Assembly (NCBI GenBank): GCA_964403325.1
Contig: CAYOFO010000003.1
Location: 1-47,207, forward strand
Reading direction: 5' to 3'
From: CAZQNF01 sp964403325
GTDB taxonomy: Bacteria; Patescibacteriota; Patescibacteriia; Magasanikbacterales; GWA2-37-8
Length of the DNA: 47,207 nucleotides
In this document: positions 33,180 through 41,903 of the stretch, piece after piece
Numbering within the stretch: the first letter of the stretch is position 1
Layout of the letters: each line of letters opens with the position of its first letter
The notes under the pieces: generated by a model
Databases searched by the model: none
What the model was told of the DNA's origin: nothing
Seen by the model: the letters and a program-made list of their open reading frames with translations, nothing else
Position numbers and translations under genes: made by a program

Positions 33180-33593
33180 TTAGGGCTTAATTTTTGTGAC
33201 GCTTTTGATGGGGATCCAGCCGCGGGTGCTTTGGTTGATCTTTATTTGTATCCAAGTTTTATCTTGGTGGAGGATGGTATATTTTTGGTTGGGAATAGTC
33301 GAGCCGATAATTTTGGCAAGAGCTTTATTTTTGCTTCTAATTGGTTTTTTGATTTTGGTGGTGTTGGAAGCGGGGGTGGGTGGGGTGGTGGGGATGACCA
33401 GGGAAGCTGGGGTAGAGGCACTGCTGCAGGTTGGGTAATATGGAGCGCAGGTGACTGATAGGGCACTGCCGTCACAACAGCCGCAGCCACACACGCCACC
33501 ATGGTGGGAGCAGCAGCCACTACGAGCCGCCGCCGGGTGAATGGCTAAAAACAGGATGGCGAGGCTGAGGAGGAAGGCGATTTTTTTGGTCAT
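33180..33593 (-). CDS. exported Cys-rich protein with SH3-like C-terminus
   Basis: 137 residues. A signal peptide (KKIAFLLSLAILFLAIHPAAA) is followed by a Cys-rich knot-like segment: SGCCSHHGGVCGCGCCDG, then two more Cys in VTCAPYYPTC. A Pro/Thr linker leads to a basic SH3b-like domain (about 85-137: LAKIIGSTIPNQKYTILHQ, WIQIKINQSTRGWIPIKSV). I recall the CCSHHGGVCGCGCCDG-type segment as an add-on in exported proteins of diverse bacteria, of unknown role; the Cys and His could bind metal or form disulfides. The SH3b part suggests wall binding. Confidence 0.8.
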   Translation of the reverse strand: MTKKIAFLLSLAILFLAIHPAAARSGCCSHHGGVCGCGCCDGSALSVTCAPYYPTCSSASTPASLVIPTTPPTPASNTTKIKKPIRSKNKALAKIIGSTIPNQKYTILHQDKTWIQIKINQSTRGWIPIKSVTKIKP

Positions 33594-33645
33594 AGATTTT
33601 TGTTTATGTTGGTTTTTGTCTAGGCTTGGGTGTGGGGGGTGGGGG

Positions 33646-34380
33646 TTAAAAGGAGATTCTGGGAGGCATATTTACAATTTTTTGGATTTCAGCTTTTAAG
33701 TGTTCGCCGGAAAAATCAATAAAGCTTTGGCCTTGTACCCTGTTGACCACCCATTGTGGATGGTTGTCGGCAATGCCATCGATGCTTTGCTTCTTAAGGG
33801 GCTCAGCATCATCCCAGTCGACCACAATCGGATGTTTGGGATAATCTGGGGGTGGGGTGGTAACTAATTTTTCTTGGGCCGCTAATGTCATGGAAGTCTC
33901 GGTATTTCCGGCATGTTCATCTACGGGGCCGCCAATTATTTCTCTGGTTTTTTGCAGGATTGGTTCTGGGTCTAAATTCACATGGTGAAAAGATGTATTT
34001 TTAAATTGTGATTGGAATTCTTTGATAAATCGATCGATGGTGCCAATATTACCGCCGTGCCAGGAAGTAAAAATAATATGATCCGCGTAGTCGGTGAGCG
34101 ACAGGCAAATATCTCGCAACATCAACTTGAGGGTATCTTTTTCAATCCATATTGTCCCCGGAAAACCATGATGCTCTTTGGAGCAGGTGATTTCTAGGGT
34201 GGGCAGGAAGATGGCTGCCGGGCATTCAGCTATGGCTCGTGCCAGGATAGCATCTTGGCAATACGTATCTGTACCCAGCGGCAAAAAAGGGCCGTGCTGC
34301 TCGGTAGCACCCATAGGTACTACGAACGTATATTTTTTATTCGGATCAAAATAGGTGGTTTTGAGTTCTTTGAGGAGCAT
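33646..34380 (-). CDS. creatininase-family amidohydrolase
   Basis: 244 residues of PF02633. Metal ligands and family motifs: VVPMGATEQHGPFLPLGTDTYCQ (Glu, His and Asp), EHHGFPGTIW, FTSWHGGNIGTIDRF, and DEHAGNTETSMTL with the late Glu. Family members open cyclic or linear amides (creatininase, ArfB formamide hydrolase of flavin/F420 synthesis, MftE peptidase of mycofactocin). The substrate here cannot be read; no flavin or mycofactocin genes are nearby. The C-terminus carries VNRVQGQSFIDFSGEHLKAEI. Confidence 0.88.
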   Translation of the reverse strand: MLLKELKTTYFDPNKKYTFVVPMGATEQHGPFLPLGTDTYCQDAILARAIAECPAAIFLPTLEITCSKEHHGFPGTIWIEKDTLKLMLRDICLSLTDYADHIIFTSWHGGNIGTIDRFIKEFQSQFKNTSFHHVNLDPEPILQKTREIIGGPVDEHAGNTETSMTLAAQEKLVTTPPPDYPKHPIVVDWDDAEPLKKQSIDGIADNHPQWVVNRVQGQSFIDFSGEHLKAEIQKIVNMPPRISF

Positions 34381-34441
34381 AAGACGTTTTTATGTACGGC
34401 ATGAGTATTGTTGCAGCGGGTTTTATCGTAAAGGAATTGTT

Positions 34442-34849
34442 TTATATCCCTTTTTGATGCGTGTAATTGCGTTTGGTCATGGCCGACCAGGTTTGCAAAC
34501 CCTGTTTTGTATAAAAGGCTGACTTGGTTTGGTCGCAAACCAAGTCTATCATATACATCCTCTTAAGTCTGCGCAGCATTTTTTTGAGGAGCATTGTACC
34601 AATACCTTGGCCCTGGTAGGCGGGTAAAACTTCAAGGAAGGGGATGTATGCCGCCAGCACCCCATCAGAAATGGCGGTAATAAACCCAACAACCTGCTTC
34701 TCTCTATTAATCGCCAAAAAACAAAAATTACTTTTTTGTAAAAGTTGTAGGTGTTTTTGTGGTGAAGGTTTTTGTTTCCAATTCACAAAAAAACCTTTGA
34801 GCTGCTGAGGAGTGATTTTTTCTAATGAATCGGTGTAGGTTATGGCCAT
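34442..34849 (-). CDS. GNAT-family N-acetyltransferase
   Basis: 135 residues. Strands and acetyl-CoA site: FCFLAINREKQVVGFITAISDG, then YIPFLEVLPAYQGQGIGTMLLKKML with the Q/RxxGxG/A pyrophosphate loop, and DLVCDQTKSAFYTKQGL near the end. Acetylates an amine on a small molecule or protein; target unknown. Separated by 61 nt from the creatininase-like gene on the same strand, so possibly co-transcribed. Confidence 0.88.
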   Translation of the reverse strand: MAITYTDSLEKITPQQLKGFFVNWKQKPSPQKHLQLLQKSNFCFLAINREKQVVGFITAISDGVLAAYIPFLEVLPAYQGQGIGTMLLKKMLRRLKRMYMIDLVCDQTKSAFYTKQGLQTWSAMTKRNYTHQKGI

Positions 34850-34960
34850 AGCGTTATATGGTTAAGTCGTTTTTGGATTTGATTTATATTTCCAAATGTT
34901 GGTTAAATTTTTTGGCGTAAATCAGCTATTTTAAAAAAAGAAGTGTGCTATTCAAAAGTT

Positions 34961-35779
34961 TTATTTGATAATTTTTAATACGTTTATTGATCTTTTTTCG
35001 TGAGTGTCTGTGCTAGTGTGTATGTTAGTTCCAAAAAATCCTAAATTTTTTAACTGTTCTTCTATATTTTGAACTGAAAGATCTGAAAACATTTCCGGTA
35101 TCTCCGAAAAAAGCATACCTCCCGAAGCCAATAAATCATAGGCATTTTTTAGCATCTGCACAAAAACTGTTTTGTGTGAGTCTTTGGAGTATCTTGAAAC
35201 AGTTGTGTTTCTTTCTTCGAAAGCACCTTTTGGTCTGCAAACAATCAAATTAAAACTCATTATTTGCCTGCGACCCATGCATTCGCGTAGTTTTTTCCAA
35301 GATTTTCCGTCGTAAATATTAGCTTCAACCACTTCTCTTTTTTTATCTTCATTTAAAGAAGTGTAGTACCGTTCTTTTTTCACTAGCTTTTGCCTCTTTA
35401 AGGGATCTTGCTCTTTTGTAATAACTCTCTTAACTTGAGTTAACAGCCAGTTATCCATATCAACCAACCTAAACCCAACAACATTATCTGTTGAGCTGGT
35501 ATCTTTAATAAAATATCCTCCTCCAAATAAATCGAGAACATTTGTTGGTTTGCCCTGTTCTTTTTCTTGTTTTATTAGAGTTTCAAAAGTTTGGTTTCCA
35601 AGAAATGGAGCAAAAGTTTTTTCGTATGGATGAGTGTCATCAGAATCGTGTATTCCATCTACCCCCCAAAGATCCCCTAATTCTCTGTCGTCTCGTATAG
35701 AGAGATCTGCATCAAAGCAAAGAAGTTTTCTGATATTTACTGCATCCCTCTGATTAGGGCGTAAACTTTCTGAGGCCAT
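34961..35779 (-). CDS. putative SAM-dependent methyltransferase-like protein
   Basis: 272 residues. A Rossmann-type order is suggested: VLDLFGGGYFIKD resembles motif I (hydrophobic-D-x-x-x-G-x-G), VGFRLVDMDNW a motif II strand with acidic residues, FNLIVCRPKGAF motif IV in place of DPPY, and DLLASGGMLFSEIPEMF the motif V/VI helix and strand typical of class I methyltransferases. The N-terminal 70 residues (RDAVNIRKLLCFDADLSIRDD) are not part of that fold. Motif IV is altered, so activity is uncertain. Base use is more AT-rich than the genes to its left, which may indicate transfer. Confidence 0.6.
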   Translation of the reverse strand: MASESLRPNQRDAVNIRKLLCFDADLSIRDDRELGDLWGVDGIHDSDDTHPYEKTFAPFLGNQTFETLIKQEKEQGKPTNVLDLFGGGYFIKDTSSTDNVVGFRLVDMDNWLLTQVKRVITKEQDPLKRQKLVKKERYYTSLNEDKKREVVEANIYDGKSWKKLRECMGRRQIMSFNLIVCRPKGAFEERNTTVSRYSKDSHKTVFVQMLKNAYDLLASGGMLFSEIPEMFSDLSVQNIEEQLKNLGFFGTNIHTSTDTHEKRSINVLKIIK

Positions 35780-36076
35780 AGTTTAAATACTTTAATATTT
35801 TATGGACAGGCTAAGATAGCCTAGCATTTTTAAATTAAATATGCTAGAGAAAATTAGAACCAAAAAATGGCTTAGGTTAAGCATTGTTTTAGCATGAGTG
35901 TTCGATGCTCCGTATCGTGGACAGTATTAGAACCGGGTTTCGGGAAGTGGGGGAGTATTGGTGTGTTTCTGGATTGTTGATTTACTCTCCGGTATTACTC
36001 TGTGTTTCTTTTAAAAAATAGAAATGGATTTTTGTTCGGTGTTTTCCAGAAGATAATGGGGAGAAATCAAAAGAAA

Positions 36077-37672
36077 TTATATATTTTTAAATTTATTTTC
36101 ATCGATTGTGGTTTGAGAACCGAGTAAACGAGGAAAATCTATCTTAAATTTATTTATAATTTTTAGTCGATCAAAAATTAATTCCTGAGCAAAAATTGCT
36201 TGTAAAACCAATTTTATGGCTTGTTGGTCCTCCGGCGAAAATGGAGAATCCTCTGTTATGTTGATTTTTGTCTCCAGCTCCTGAACGTATCCATTAATCG
36301 ATATAATTGCCGATTGACACTCGGCTGCTATGCGACATCTTTCTTGAACATCTGGTATATCCTGTACTCCTTGGAGAGTTTTAACGTATCTGTTTTCCTT
36401 AATTACCTTCAAGCTGGTATGTAGCTCGTTAATTCTTTTTAAACGAATTATACGGTCGGTTGGATCTGTGGGCGTCATAACAAATTGGAGTTGATCGGGA
36501 GGCAAAGGGGTGGCGCGTTGAAAATCTAGTAGTTTTTTTTCGAATGCCACAGCTTGATCCAGCAGGGGCTTTAAGTGAAAGGTTGACATTTTGCTTAGCT
36601 GCTCTGCGTTTAAAGCAAAACCTTTTTCTTCAAGACGATTTATGAGTACGTTACGGATGTAATTATCCAGATTTTCTTCTTGTTGATGAATTGGTAATAA
36701 AAGAATGTCATCTTTCTGCTTATCTGTAATGAAGCCGTCGGCAAAGGCTTTTGCTACGAGTTCATGAATTTCTTTTCTCCTTTCTTGAACCTGAGTGTAT
36801 ACAGCTTCAATTTTTTTCTTTAAAGTAAAATCTGTATTTTTTGCACTCATCAAATCCGCCTTGATTGTTTCTATAGTTTTTTGTCCGCGTTCGTTAGGTA
36901 TCTTTACAGAAGTAATGCCAAGGTTTGCTGCTTCATCAAGCATTTCACCGGCTAAAGTTTTTACCATAGACCTAACGTGTTCCAAATCGGTTATTGGGTT
37001 CGAAAAATTTTCAAAAATTTTCAACAAATCATTCCACACACTAATTTCATCATAAAATTTTTGGAGTTCTGTGTAGGCCTGTTCCCAGGAATCTCCTTGC
37101 AGAGGTTGTTTGGGGCAAGAATCTCCAAGTTCAGTTCGTAATTTTAAAATTAACGGAGTAGTTAGCCCGGTTTGTTCTAAGGTATGGCATAATTCTAATG
37201 CTCCTGCTACTTGTTTTGCGTTCCGAGACAATCGAATGATTTGTTTTTTTATTATTTCAAACTGATCAGCAGTACTTCTATCCTGAAAAGTTAAAGATTG
37301 CAAGAGGGCTATCTTGGTAGCAATTTGTTCTTTGGTTATAAGTCGAAACCCGGATTCCTCTCCCGCGCCTTGCAAAGATGAGATAGCCACAAGGCGTTCC
37401 TGAGCAAGTTTTTCTGCCCATTCATTCATTTTTGTTTCTCTGCTTAAGGCGGTTCTCGTGAAAACTACTTCGTGCAAATCTGGCGGCAATTCGGAAGCTT
37501 TAAAAATTGTATTCATTGCCCCGCCTGCATTTATACAGTATTCAATTTTAGCCGGGTCTGGGTCCCATTTTTGAATTTCAACATTCGCTTTACCCAGTCC
37601 TTCCAATCCTGCATCCAGAATGATTTTTTGTTTGCTGTAATTTTCACCAACTCCATCTGATCTTTCTTCCAT
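36077..37672 (-). CDS. large helical protein of unknown function, 531 residues
   Basis: Almost entirely predicted alpha helix with long charged heptad-like stretches (IEAVYTQVQERRKEIHELVA, EQLSKMSTFHLKPLLDQAV) and no signal peptide, membrane helix or recognised domain. The first 60 residues may be a small separate fold (IEYCINAGGAMNTIFKA). Preceded by a 300-nt gene-free region, followed after 42 nt by an exported protein on the same strand. It could be a structural or scaffolding protein; no family recognised. Confidence 0.7.
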   Translation of the reverse strand: MEERSDGVGENYSKQKIILDAGLEGLGKANVEIQKWDPDPAKIEYCINAGGAMNTIFKASELPPDLHEVVFTRTALSRETKMNEWAEKLAQERLVAISSLQGAGEESGFRLITKEQIATKIALLQSLTFQDRSTADQFEIIKKQIIRLSRNAKQVAGALELCHTLEQTGLTTPLILKLRTELGDSCPKQPLQGDSWEQAYTELQKFYDEISVWNDLLKIFENFSNPITDLEHVRSMVKTLAGEMLDEAANLGITSVKIPNERGQKTIETIKADLMSAKNTDFTLKKKIEAVYTQVQERRKEIHELVAKAFADGFITDKQKDDILLLPIHQQEENLDNYIRNVLINRLEEKGFALNAEQLSKMSTFHLKPLLDQAVAFEKKLLDFQRATPLPPDQLQFVMTPTDPTDRIIRLKRINELHTSLKVIKENRYVKTLQGVQDIPDVQERCRIAAECQSAIISINGYVQELETKINITEDSPFSPEDQQAIKLVLQAIFAQELIFDRLKIINKFKIDFPRLLGSQTTIDENKFKNI

Positions 37673-37714
37673 ATTAATATTATGTTATTAAAACCTTTGA
37701 AGAAATACTAGCGT

Positions 37715-38335
37715 TTAGCGAGTGATTTGTCTATAGTTGTGAGTTCCGAATATCCAAGGTAAATTTTTAAACTTTTTTAATTTTCCATCACGCAGAAGCA
37801 ATAGTCTGGATTTAATTGCAAACTCTGGAGTTGGCTCATTGGGCGGCCCATAAAAGTAAGCTGGATTGGCAATGCCGTCCGCCACAATTAAATCAGATTC
37901 AATCGCATACTTCCATTGGGAATTTTCCAGCTGTCCGTCAACTATGATTTTTCCCGTTCGAGCGTCGACAATATAGGTAAAATATCCGTTGCCTGTCGAC
38001 CCAATCTGGATAATAGTATAGTGTCCGGCGGCATTTGGTCCCTGTCGAGCTCCTTCTGTTAAGCGGGTATAAAATTTCTTGGCGTCAGGAGCTGTGGAAA
38101 AATCAACCAAGGCAGGTTTGCCATAGTATCTATCATTCGATGGGTATGCTTGCATTTCAGCGTGTTCATCGGAAACAGAATTTTGGACTTGGTAGAATAG
38201 GGGGCCGATGTCACATTGTGCTGCGCTCAGAGGGGGTGGTGGTTTTTGGGGAAACCCGCGCAAAACCCAACCCAGGCCAATTCCGAGAAATAAAACAGCC
38301 GGTGTAATCAAAAGGAAGAATGCTTTTTTCGGCAT
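37715..38335 (-). CDS. membrane-anchored extracytoplasmic protein, 206 residues
   Basis: An N-terminal helix (FFLLITPAVLFLGIGLGWVL) acts as signal anchor, followed by a PPPPL linker. The outer domain holds IIQIGSTGNGYFTYIVDARTGKIIVDGQ, which resembles a PepSY-like or inhibitor-like beta fold, then paired strands to the end. One Cys (AQCDIGPLF) after the linker. No family assigned. Possibly co-transcribed with the 531-residue gene downstream. Confidence 0.7.
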   Translation of the reverse strand: MPKKAFFLLITPAVLFLGIGLGWVLRGFPQKPPPPLSAAQCDIGPLFYQVQNSVSDEHAEMQAYPSNDRYYGKPALVDFSTAPDAKKFYTRLTEGARQGPNAAGHYTIIQIGSTGNGYFTYIVDARTGKIIVDGQLENSQWKYAIESDLIVADGIANPAYFYGPPNEPTPEFAIKSRLLLLRDGKLKKFKNLPWIFGTHNYRQITR

Positions 38336-38427
38336 AGTACTAATCGGTGAAGCTGTATAAGTTAGTTTAAATTACTAAAATACTAATACAGGATTCGAGA
38401 TGCGTGTAAAACTATAAAAATATAAAG

Positions 38428-38730
38428 TTAAAATTTTTTAGCATTATTTTTCTGTTTTTGTCTTAACTCTTCGGTAAATTCTTTGTATTCTCGTTTTTTG
38501 TTTTCTGGAATTTTTAACCAATCACAATCCATGATCGCGCCTTCCAGTGCGTATAAGTAGGCGGCATGAAATTTACCACAAAATCCACCGCTTTGATGAA
38601 TGCGAAGATAGGCTTTTTTCGCACCCATTTTTTTAAGTTTTTCCGGTGTATCTAGTCCGGCATTAACCAATTTTTGTGCCATGGTCGGTCCAATGTTCTT
38701 CAAAATTTTGGATAATTGTAAAGGGGACAT
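38428..38730 (-). CDS. TfoX C-terminal-domain protein
   Basis: 100 residues matching the TfoX/Sxy C-terminal domain (PF04994): LSKILKNIGPTMAQKLVNAGLDTPEKLKKMGAKKAYLRI and the later AAYLYALEGAIMDCDWLKIPENKK. The helix-hairpin-helix-like NIGPTMAQKL suggests DNA or protein contact. In Proteobacteria TfoX promotes competence with CRP; stand-alone C-terminal forms like this are common in other phyla, with no proven role. Confidence 0.88.
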   Translation of the reverse strand: MSPLQLSKILKNIGPTMAQKLVNAGLDTPEKLKKMGAKKAYLRIHQSGGFCGKFHAAYLYALEGAIMDCDWLKIPENKKREYKEFTEELRQKQKNNAKKF

Positions 38731-38883
38731 AGTGTTTTTTGTTGGCTTAGGCTCAGATATATGGTTGGTGCGAATGTTGTTTTGTTTAGAGTAAGGGATT
38801 ATCTAGTATAAGGATCTGCTGCTGCGTTCCATATGCGCATGTATTAAAATATTTAAACCGTGTACCAATAAAATCTAAATCGA

Positions 38884-39651
38884 TCATATTTTTCTCGGTA
38901 ATGGAATAAACATACTCACTTTTCTTTTATACTCGGCAAATTCGGGTTTCTCGGCCATTTTCTTTTCGAGCATGGGAATGCCAGACACTTTCAGAATTAA
39001 AAAAGTAATGGTAAGTGGCCCAATAATGCCGAACCAACCCTGTGGTACCGCCAATGCAATCAGCCAAATTCCCCACCACTGCGCCACCTCGCCAAAATAA
39101 TTTGGATGGCGAGTATATGCCCAAAGTCCACTTTGCATCAGTTTGCCTTTGTTGGCGGGGTTTTTGATGAATTGAGCCAACTGTGCGTCACCAACCGCTT
39201 CAAAATAAAAACCAAGAAGCCAAACCGCCACGCCAAAAACGTCGTACAGACCAAGTGCGCCTCCCATATTTTTATTAATAAAAAGCACGGGCATTACGAT
39301 AAGGGCAAGGAATAGACCTTGCAAAAGATAAACTTGGAAATATGAACGGATATAAAACCACTTACCCCACTCGTTTCGCCATGCCAGATAGCGATAATCT
39401 TCGGGTTTTCCCTGGTTGCGGGCGTGAATATGTGAGGCCAAACGCAACCCCCAAATACTTACCAAGAAACACGTAAGCAAGCCGCGCGTACCAGAATTAT
39501 TGGAAAGAAAAAATGAGAACCAAGCCATAAGCACAAAGCCAAGCCCCCACGCTATATCGGCCACGTCATTTCTTTTTTTAACCAAAGAAAATGCAAACCA
39601 GATACTCATGTAAACAAACAAGCCGGCAGCCAGGGTTATAAAGTAGTTCAT
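38884..39651 (-). CDS. DUF1295 membrane protein, steroid 5-alpha-reductase-like
   Basis: 255 residues, about seven membrane helices. The family signature is in the C-terminal part: LMQSGLWAYTRHPNYFGEVAQWWGIWL, the NADPH/isoprenylcysteine methyltransferase-like core (RHPNYxGE), preceded by FINKNMGG-type loops and ending in EYKRKVSMFIPLP. DUF1295 proteins are thought to reduce or methylate lipid or isoprenoid substrates in the membrane. Overlaps the DUF2177 gene by 4 nt. Confidence 0.9.
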   Translation of the reverse strand: MNYFITLAAGLFVYMSIWFAFSLVKKRNDVADIAWGLGFVLMAWFSFFLSNNSGTRGLLTCFLVSIWGLRLASHIHARNQGKPEDYRYLAWRNEWGKWFYIRSYFQVYLLQGLFLALIVMPVLFINKNMGGALGLYDVFGVAVWLLGFYFEAVGDAQLAQFIKNPANKGKLMQSGLWAYTRHPNYFGEVAQWWGIWLIALAVPQGWFGIIGPLTITFLILKVSGIPMLEKKMAEKPEFAEYKRKVSMFIPLPRKI

Positions 39652-40046
39652 ACACCAATTTTACTGGCGATAAAATACGTGATAGTAGAAACTGAGGCGG
39701 CTAGAATTGCGCCCCAAGCCAAATCCACAAGTGTTACCAAAAATGGCCAATCTTTGGCGACTGCCAAGTTGGTGAGGTCGTAGGTCGCGTAGCACACCAG
39801 GCCAAACAAAGCGCCAAAGAGAAGCGCGTGCATCCATGATTTTTTTTCCGCCGCTGGCGCAATAACAAACACCACCAGTCCGGCAATAAAGATGAGGTAA
39901 AAAATGATGGCGGCTACCCAGTTAACATCAGGCTTCATGAGAGCGCCAACCTGGGCACGATAAAAGTTTTTGGCCACCAGCCCCAGCCAAACCATGTCAA
40001 TGGCAAAAAATACAGGAAGAGCGATGGTGTAGAGTTTGATAAACAT
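39648..40046 (-). CDS. DUF2177 family membrane protein
   Basis: 132 residues with four membrane helices and the family features IDMVWLGLVAKNFY near the N-terminus and FGALFGLVCYATYDLTNLAVAKDWP. In other bacteria DUF2177 genes are commonly found beside DUF1295 and fatty-acid-modifying genes in light or singlet-oxygen stress clusters. The middle gene of a three-gene operon: 1 nt after TspO and a 4-nt overlap with DUF1295. Confidence 0.92.
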   Translation of the reverse strand: MFIKLYTIALPVFFAIDMVWLGLVAKNFYRAQVGALMKPDVNWVAAIIFYLIFIAGLVVFVIAPAAEKKSWMHALLFGALFGLVCYATYDLTNLAVAKDWPFLVTLVDLAWGAILAASVSTITYFIASKIGV

Positions 40047-40047
40047 A

Positions 40048-40479
40048 TTATTTATTGAGATAAGTTATGGTTAATTGTAAACAAGTGGCAAAAGTACCCC
40101 ATAAAAGATATGGGATGTTGGCATAGATGATCCAGGCGTACGTAGGAGTGCCAGTTTCGATGTGGAGTTTGAGGGGAAAAGTATAGATGGCAACAAGCGC
40201 CCAGATGAGCGTAGTGAGTACGAGTAAAATATCAATTGAGGCCAGGAGATTATTTTTAAGTCCAAACTGAATCGGCGTAAAAGCAAAATTAAAAATGAGG
40301 TTAAGGGCAAAAGGCAAGGCTACTATCCATGGAATTTGCTTGGTGAACGCTTTGTAAAATACTGTACCAAATGAGACAGCAATAATTGCATACAGCACTG
40401 TCCACACCGGACCAAACAGCCAGCTGGGTGGAGCCCAGAAAGGTTTGATGAGTTGGGAGTACCAGTTGTAGGTATTCAT
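40048..40479 (-). CDS. tspO: TspO/MBR family membrane protein
   Basis: 143 residues, five membrane helices. Hallmarks: WYSQLIKPFWAPPSWLFGPVWTVLYAIIAVS at the N-terminus (PxWxFGPVW), NLIFNFAFTPIQFGLKN (the N-x-x-W/F-x-x-x-F helix), and the last helix with YIPYLLW-like ANIPYLLWGTFATCLQL. TspO binds porphyrins and can act in their light-dependent breakdown and in stress signalling. CPR cells rarely make heme, so a scavenging or photo-oxidative role is more likely than heme synthesis control; that is inference. First gene of the operon. Confidence 0.93.
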   Translation of the reverse strand: MNTYNWYSQLIKPFWAPPSWLFGPVWTVLYAIIAVSFGTVFYKAFTKQIPWIVALPFALNLIFNFAFTPIQFGLKNNLLASIDILLVLTTLIWALVAIYTFPLKLHIETGTPTYAWIIYANIPYLLWGTFATCLQLTITYLNK

Positions 40480-40629
40480 AGTATTGTTTTTACATTAAAA
40501 TTTTTTATTGTTCCTGTTTTTTCGGGTATCTTAGTTTTGTGTGGCGCTACCGTTTGAAGAGTAAAATGTTCCGGTAGTATTTTTTATGCTGGTAGCTAAT
40601 TTATCTTACCATACAAGACCGGGATTTAA

Positions 40630-41280
40630 CTATTGTACTGGATTGTTTGTAGGCCCTCTTTTTACTTTAAACCTTAAAACCGTCTTTAATTTCTCCGGAG
40701 ACACTTTTCTGGCGTCTGACAAGTAAATTTCACGGTGTATTTTTGATTCTCGGGCTAGATTATTTTGGGTACAAAAATCTTCCATTTGTTTAAAACTAGC
40801 GGGTTCATCATCATATTTTCCTACGTGCAGCATTTGCACACAGTCTGCGTCTTCTAGTGAACCAAATTTTATTCGTTCGAGCAGCGGATGTGGTTTTTTC
40901 TTTTTGGTGCACTCAATAACTTCTGTAGCAAATTGCGGGGTCACGAAATCAGGTTGACGAATCATTAGGTTAAAAACGAGGGTATTTTTATCGAGTGCGC
41001 CATCATACTTCTTTTTTGCTTCTGGCGTTATATCCCACACCCCTTCTAGGGGATAGACGGTGTAGTCAAAATAGTTTGCTGGAGCAATGCCGGCTTTGGG
41101 TGACATTTTTACCCCATAAGCTAAAGAATATAAAACACCGATATAGTCGGCAAAAAATGGATCATTGGGGTTGCCCTGGCCCTCAATGCTAAAAAAATTA
41201 AAAGCGGGTACTTTTATAAATTCCGGCTTAGTTTTAGGAATATACAACGCTTTTTCATGTTTTTTCCATTCGTGTTTCAT
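40630..41280 (-). CDS. GyrI-like small-molecule-binding protein
   Basis: 216 residues. Features of stand-alone GyrI-like domains (PF06445): FIKVPAFNFFSIEGQGNPNDPFF, DYIGVLYSLAYGVKM, DYTVYPLEGVWDI, then the second half-domain with DADCVQMLHVGKYDDEPASFKQMEDFC and the closing REIYLSDARKVSPEKLKTVLR. These SHS2-fold proteins bind hydrophobic or cationic small molecules and some hydrolyse them. No DNA-binding domain is attached. Follows the SAP-like gene by 20 nt. Confidence 0.9.
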   Translation of the reverse strand: MKHEWKKHEKALYIPKTKPEFIKVPAFNFFSIEGQGNPNDPFFADYIGVLYSLAYGVKMSPKAGIAPANYFDYTVYPLEGVWDITPEAKKKYDGALDKNTLVFNLMIRQPDFVTPQFATEVIECTKKKKPHPLLERIKFGSLEDADCVQMLHVGKYDDEPASFKQMEDFCTQNNLARESKIHREIYLSDARKVSPEKLKTVLRFKVKRGPTNNPVQ

Positions 41281-41300
41281 AAAGAAAACCTATGTATGAT

Positions 41301-41897
41301 TTAATCCTCTAATAACTCAATGTCTTTTTTATCGTAGCGCGTGCCATTCGGGAGCTGCTTCTTTTTTTGCCAAACCTTTATTGCGTCTTTAATGGTTGTG
41401 TTAGGATTGTCCTCCAAAAAATCTCGAACATAACGATTGTACTCAAATTGGGGAGCGATAGTCTTTTTTACGTCAGGACGCTTTTTTTGCTGCTGAATTT
41501 TTTGCCATTCCGCCGCGGCCTGAGCGAGATTTTTACCGCAATTCGCTTTTATCCAGCGCATAAAATCAACGGTAAAATGAAATTTTGCACCCAGTATTTT
41601 TTTGAAAAAAGCCCTCACGTTTTCGGTATTTTTATAATTGTCGGTAATAACAGTATCAGCGGTAAGTGTTTCAGTATTCCAGTCGAAATTTGATAGTGTT
41701 TTTTTGCTAGCGGCGATTGCCGGTATTTTTTTGGTAAGCAGGTATACCTCGATTCTGCGAGCCAATTCTATTTTTCCGCCGGAAAGAGGCAGTCCAACTT
41801 GTTTGCAAAATTGTACCAGCTCGTGTTTAAGCCAATAGTATTTTTTAAAGCCCTCTGGCGTAAGCGAAGAGTTTAGTAGCGGTCTAGAAATTTCCAT
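41301..41897 (-). CDS. SAP/DUF6434-like protein
   Basis: 198 residues from the ATG at 41897 (MEISRPLLNSSLTPEGFKK); a start at 41942 would lie upstream of the -10 box. An N-terminal helical region (FKKYYWLKHELVQFCKQVGLPLSGGKIELARRIEVYL) is a SAP-like helix-turn-helix, a motif for DNA or chromatin-like contacts. The centre (FDWNTETLTADTVITDNYKN, VRAFFKKILG, FHFTVDFMRWIKANCGKNLA) matches what I recall as DUF6434. The C-terminal part (FLEDNPNTTIKDAIKVWQKKKQ) is a second helix-turn-helix-like unit. DNA binding is likely; the target is unknown. Heads the operon with the GyrI-like gene. Confidence 0.85.
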   Translation of the reverse strand: MEISRPLLNSSLTPEGFKKYYWLKHELVQFCKQVGLPLSGGKIELARRIEVYLLTKKIPAIAASKKTLSNFDWNTETLTADTVITDNYKNTENVRAFFKKILGAKFHFTVDFMRWIKANCGKNLAQAAAEWQKIQQQKKRPDVKKTIAPQFEYNRYVRDFLEDNPNTTIKDAIKVWQKKKQLPNGTRYDKKDIELLED

Positions 41898-41903
41898 ATT
41901 TTG

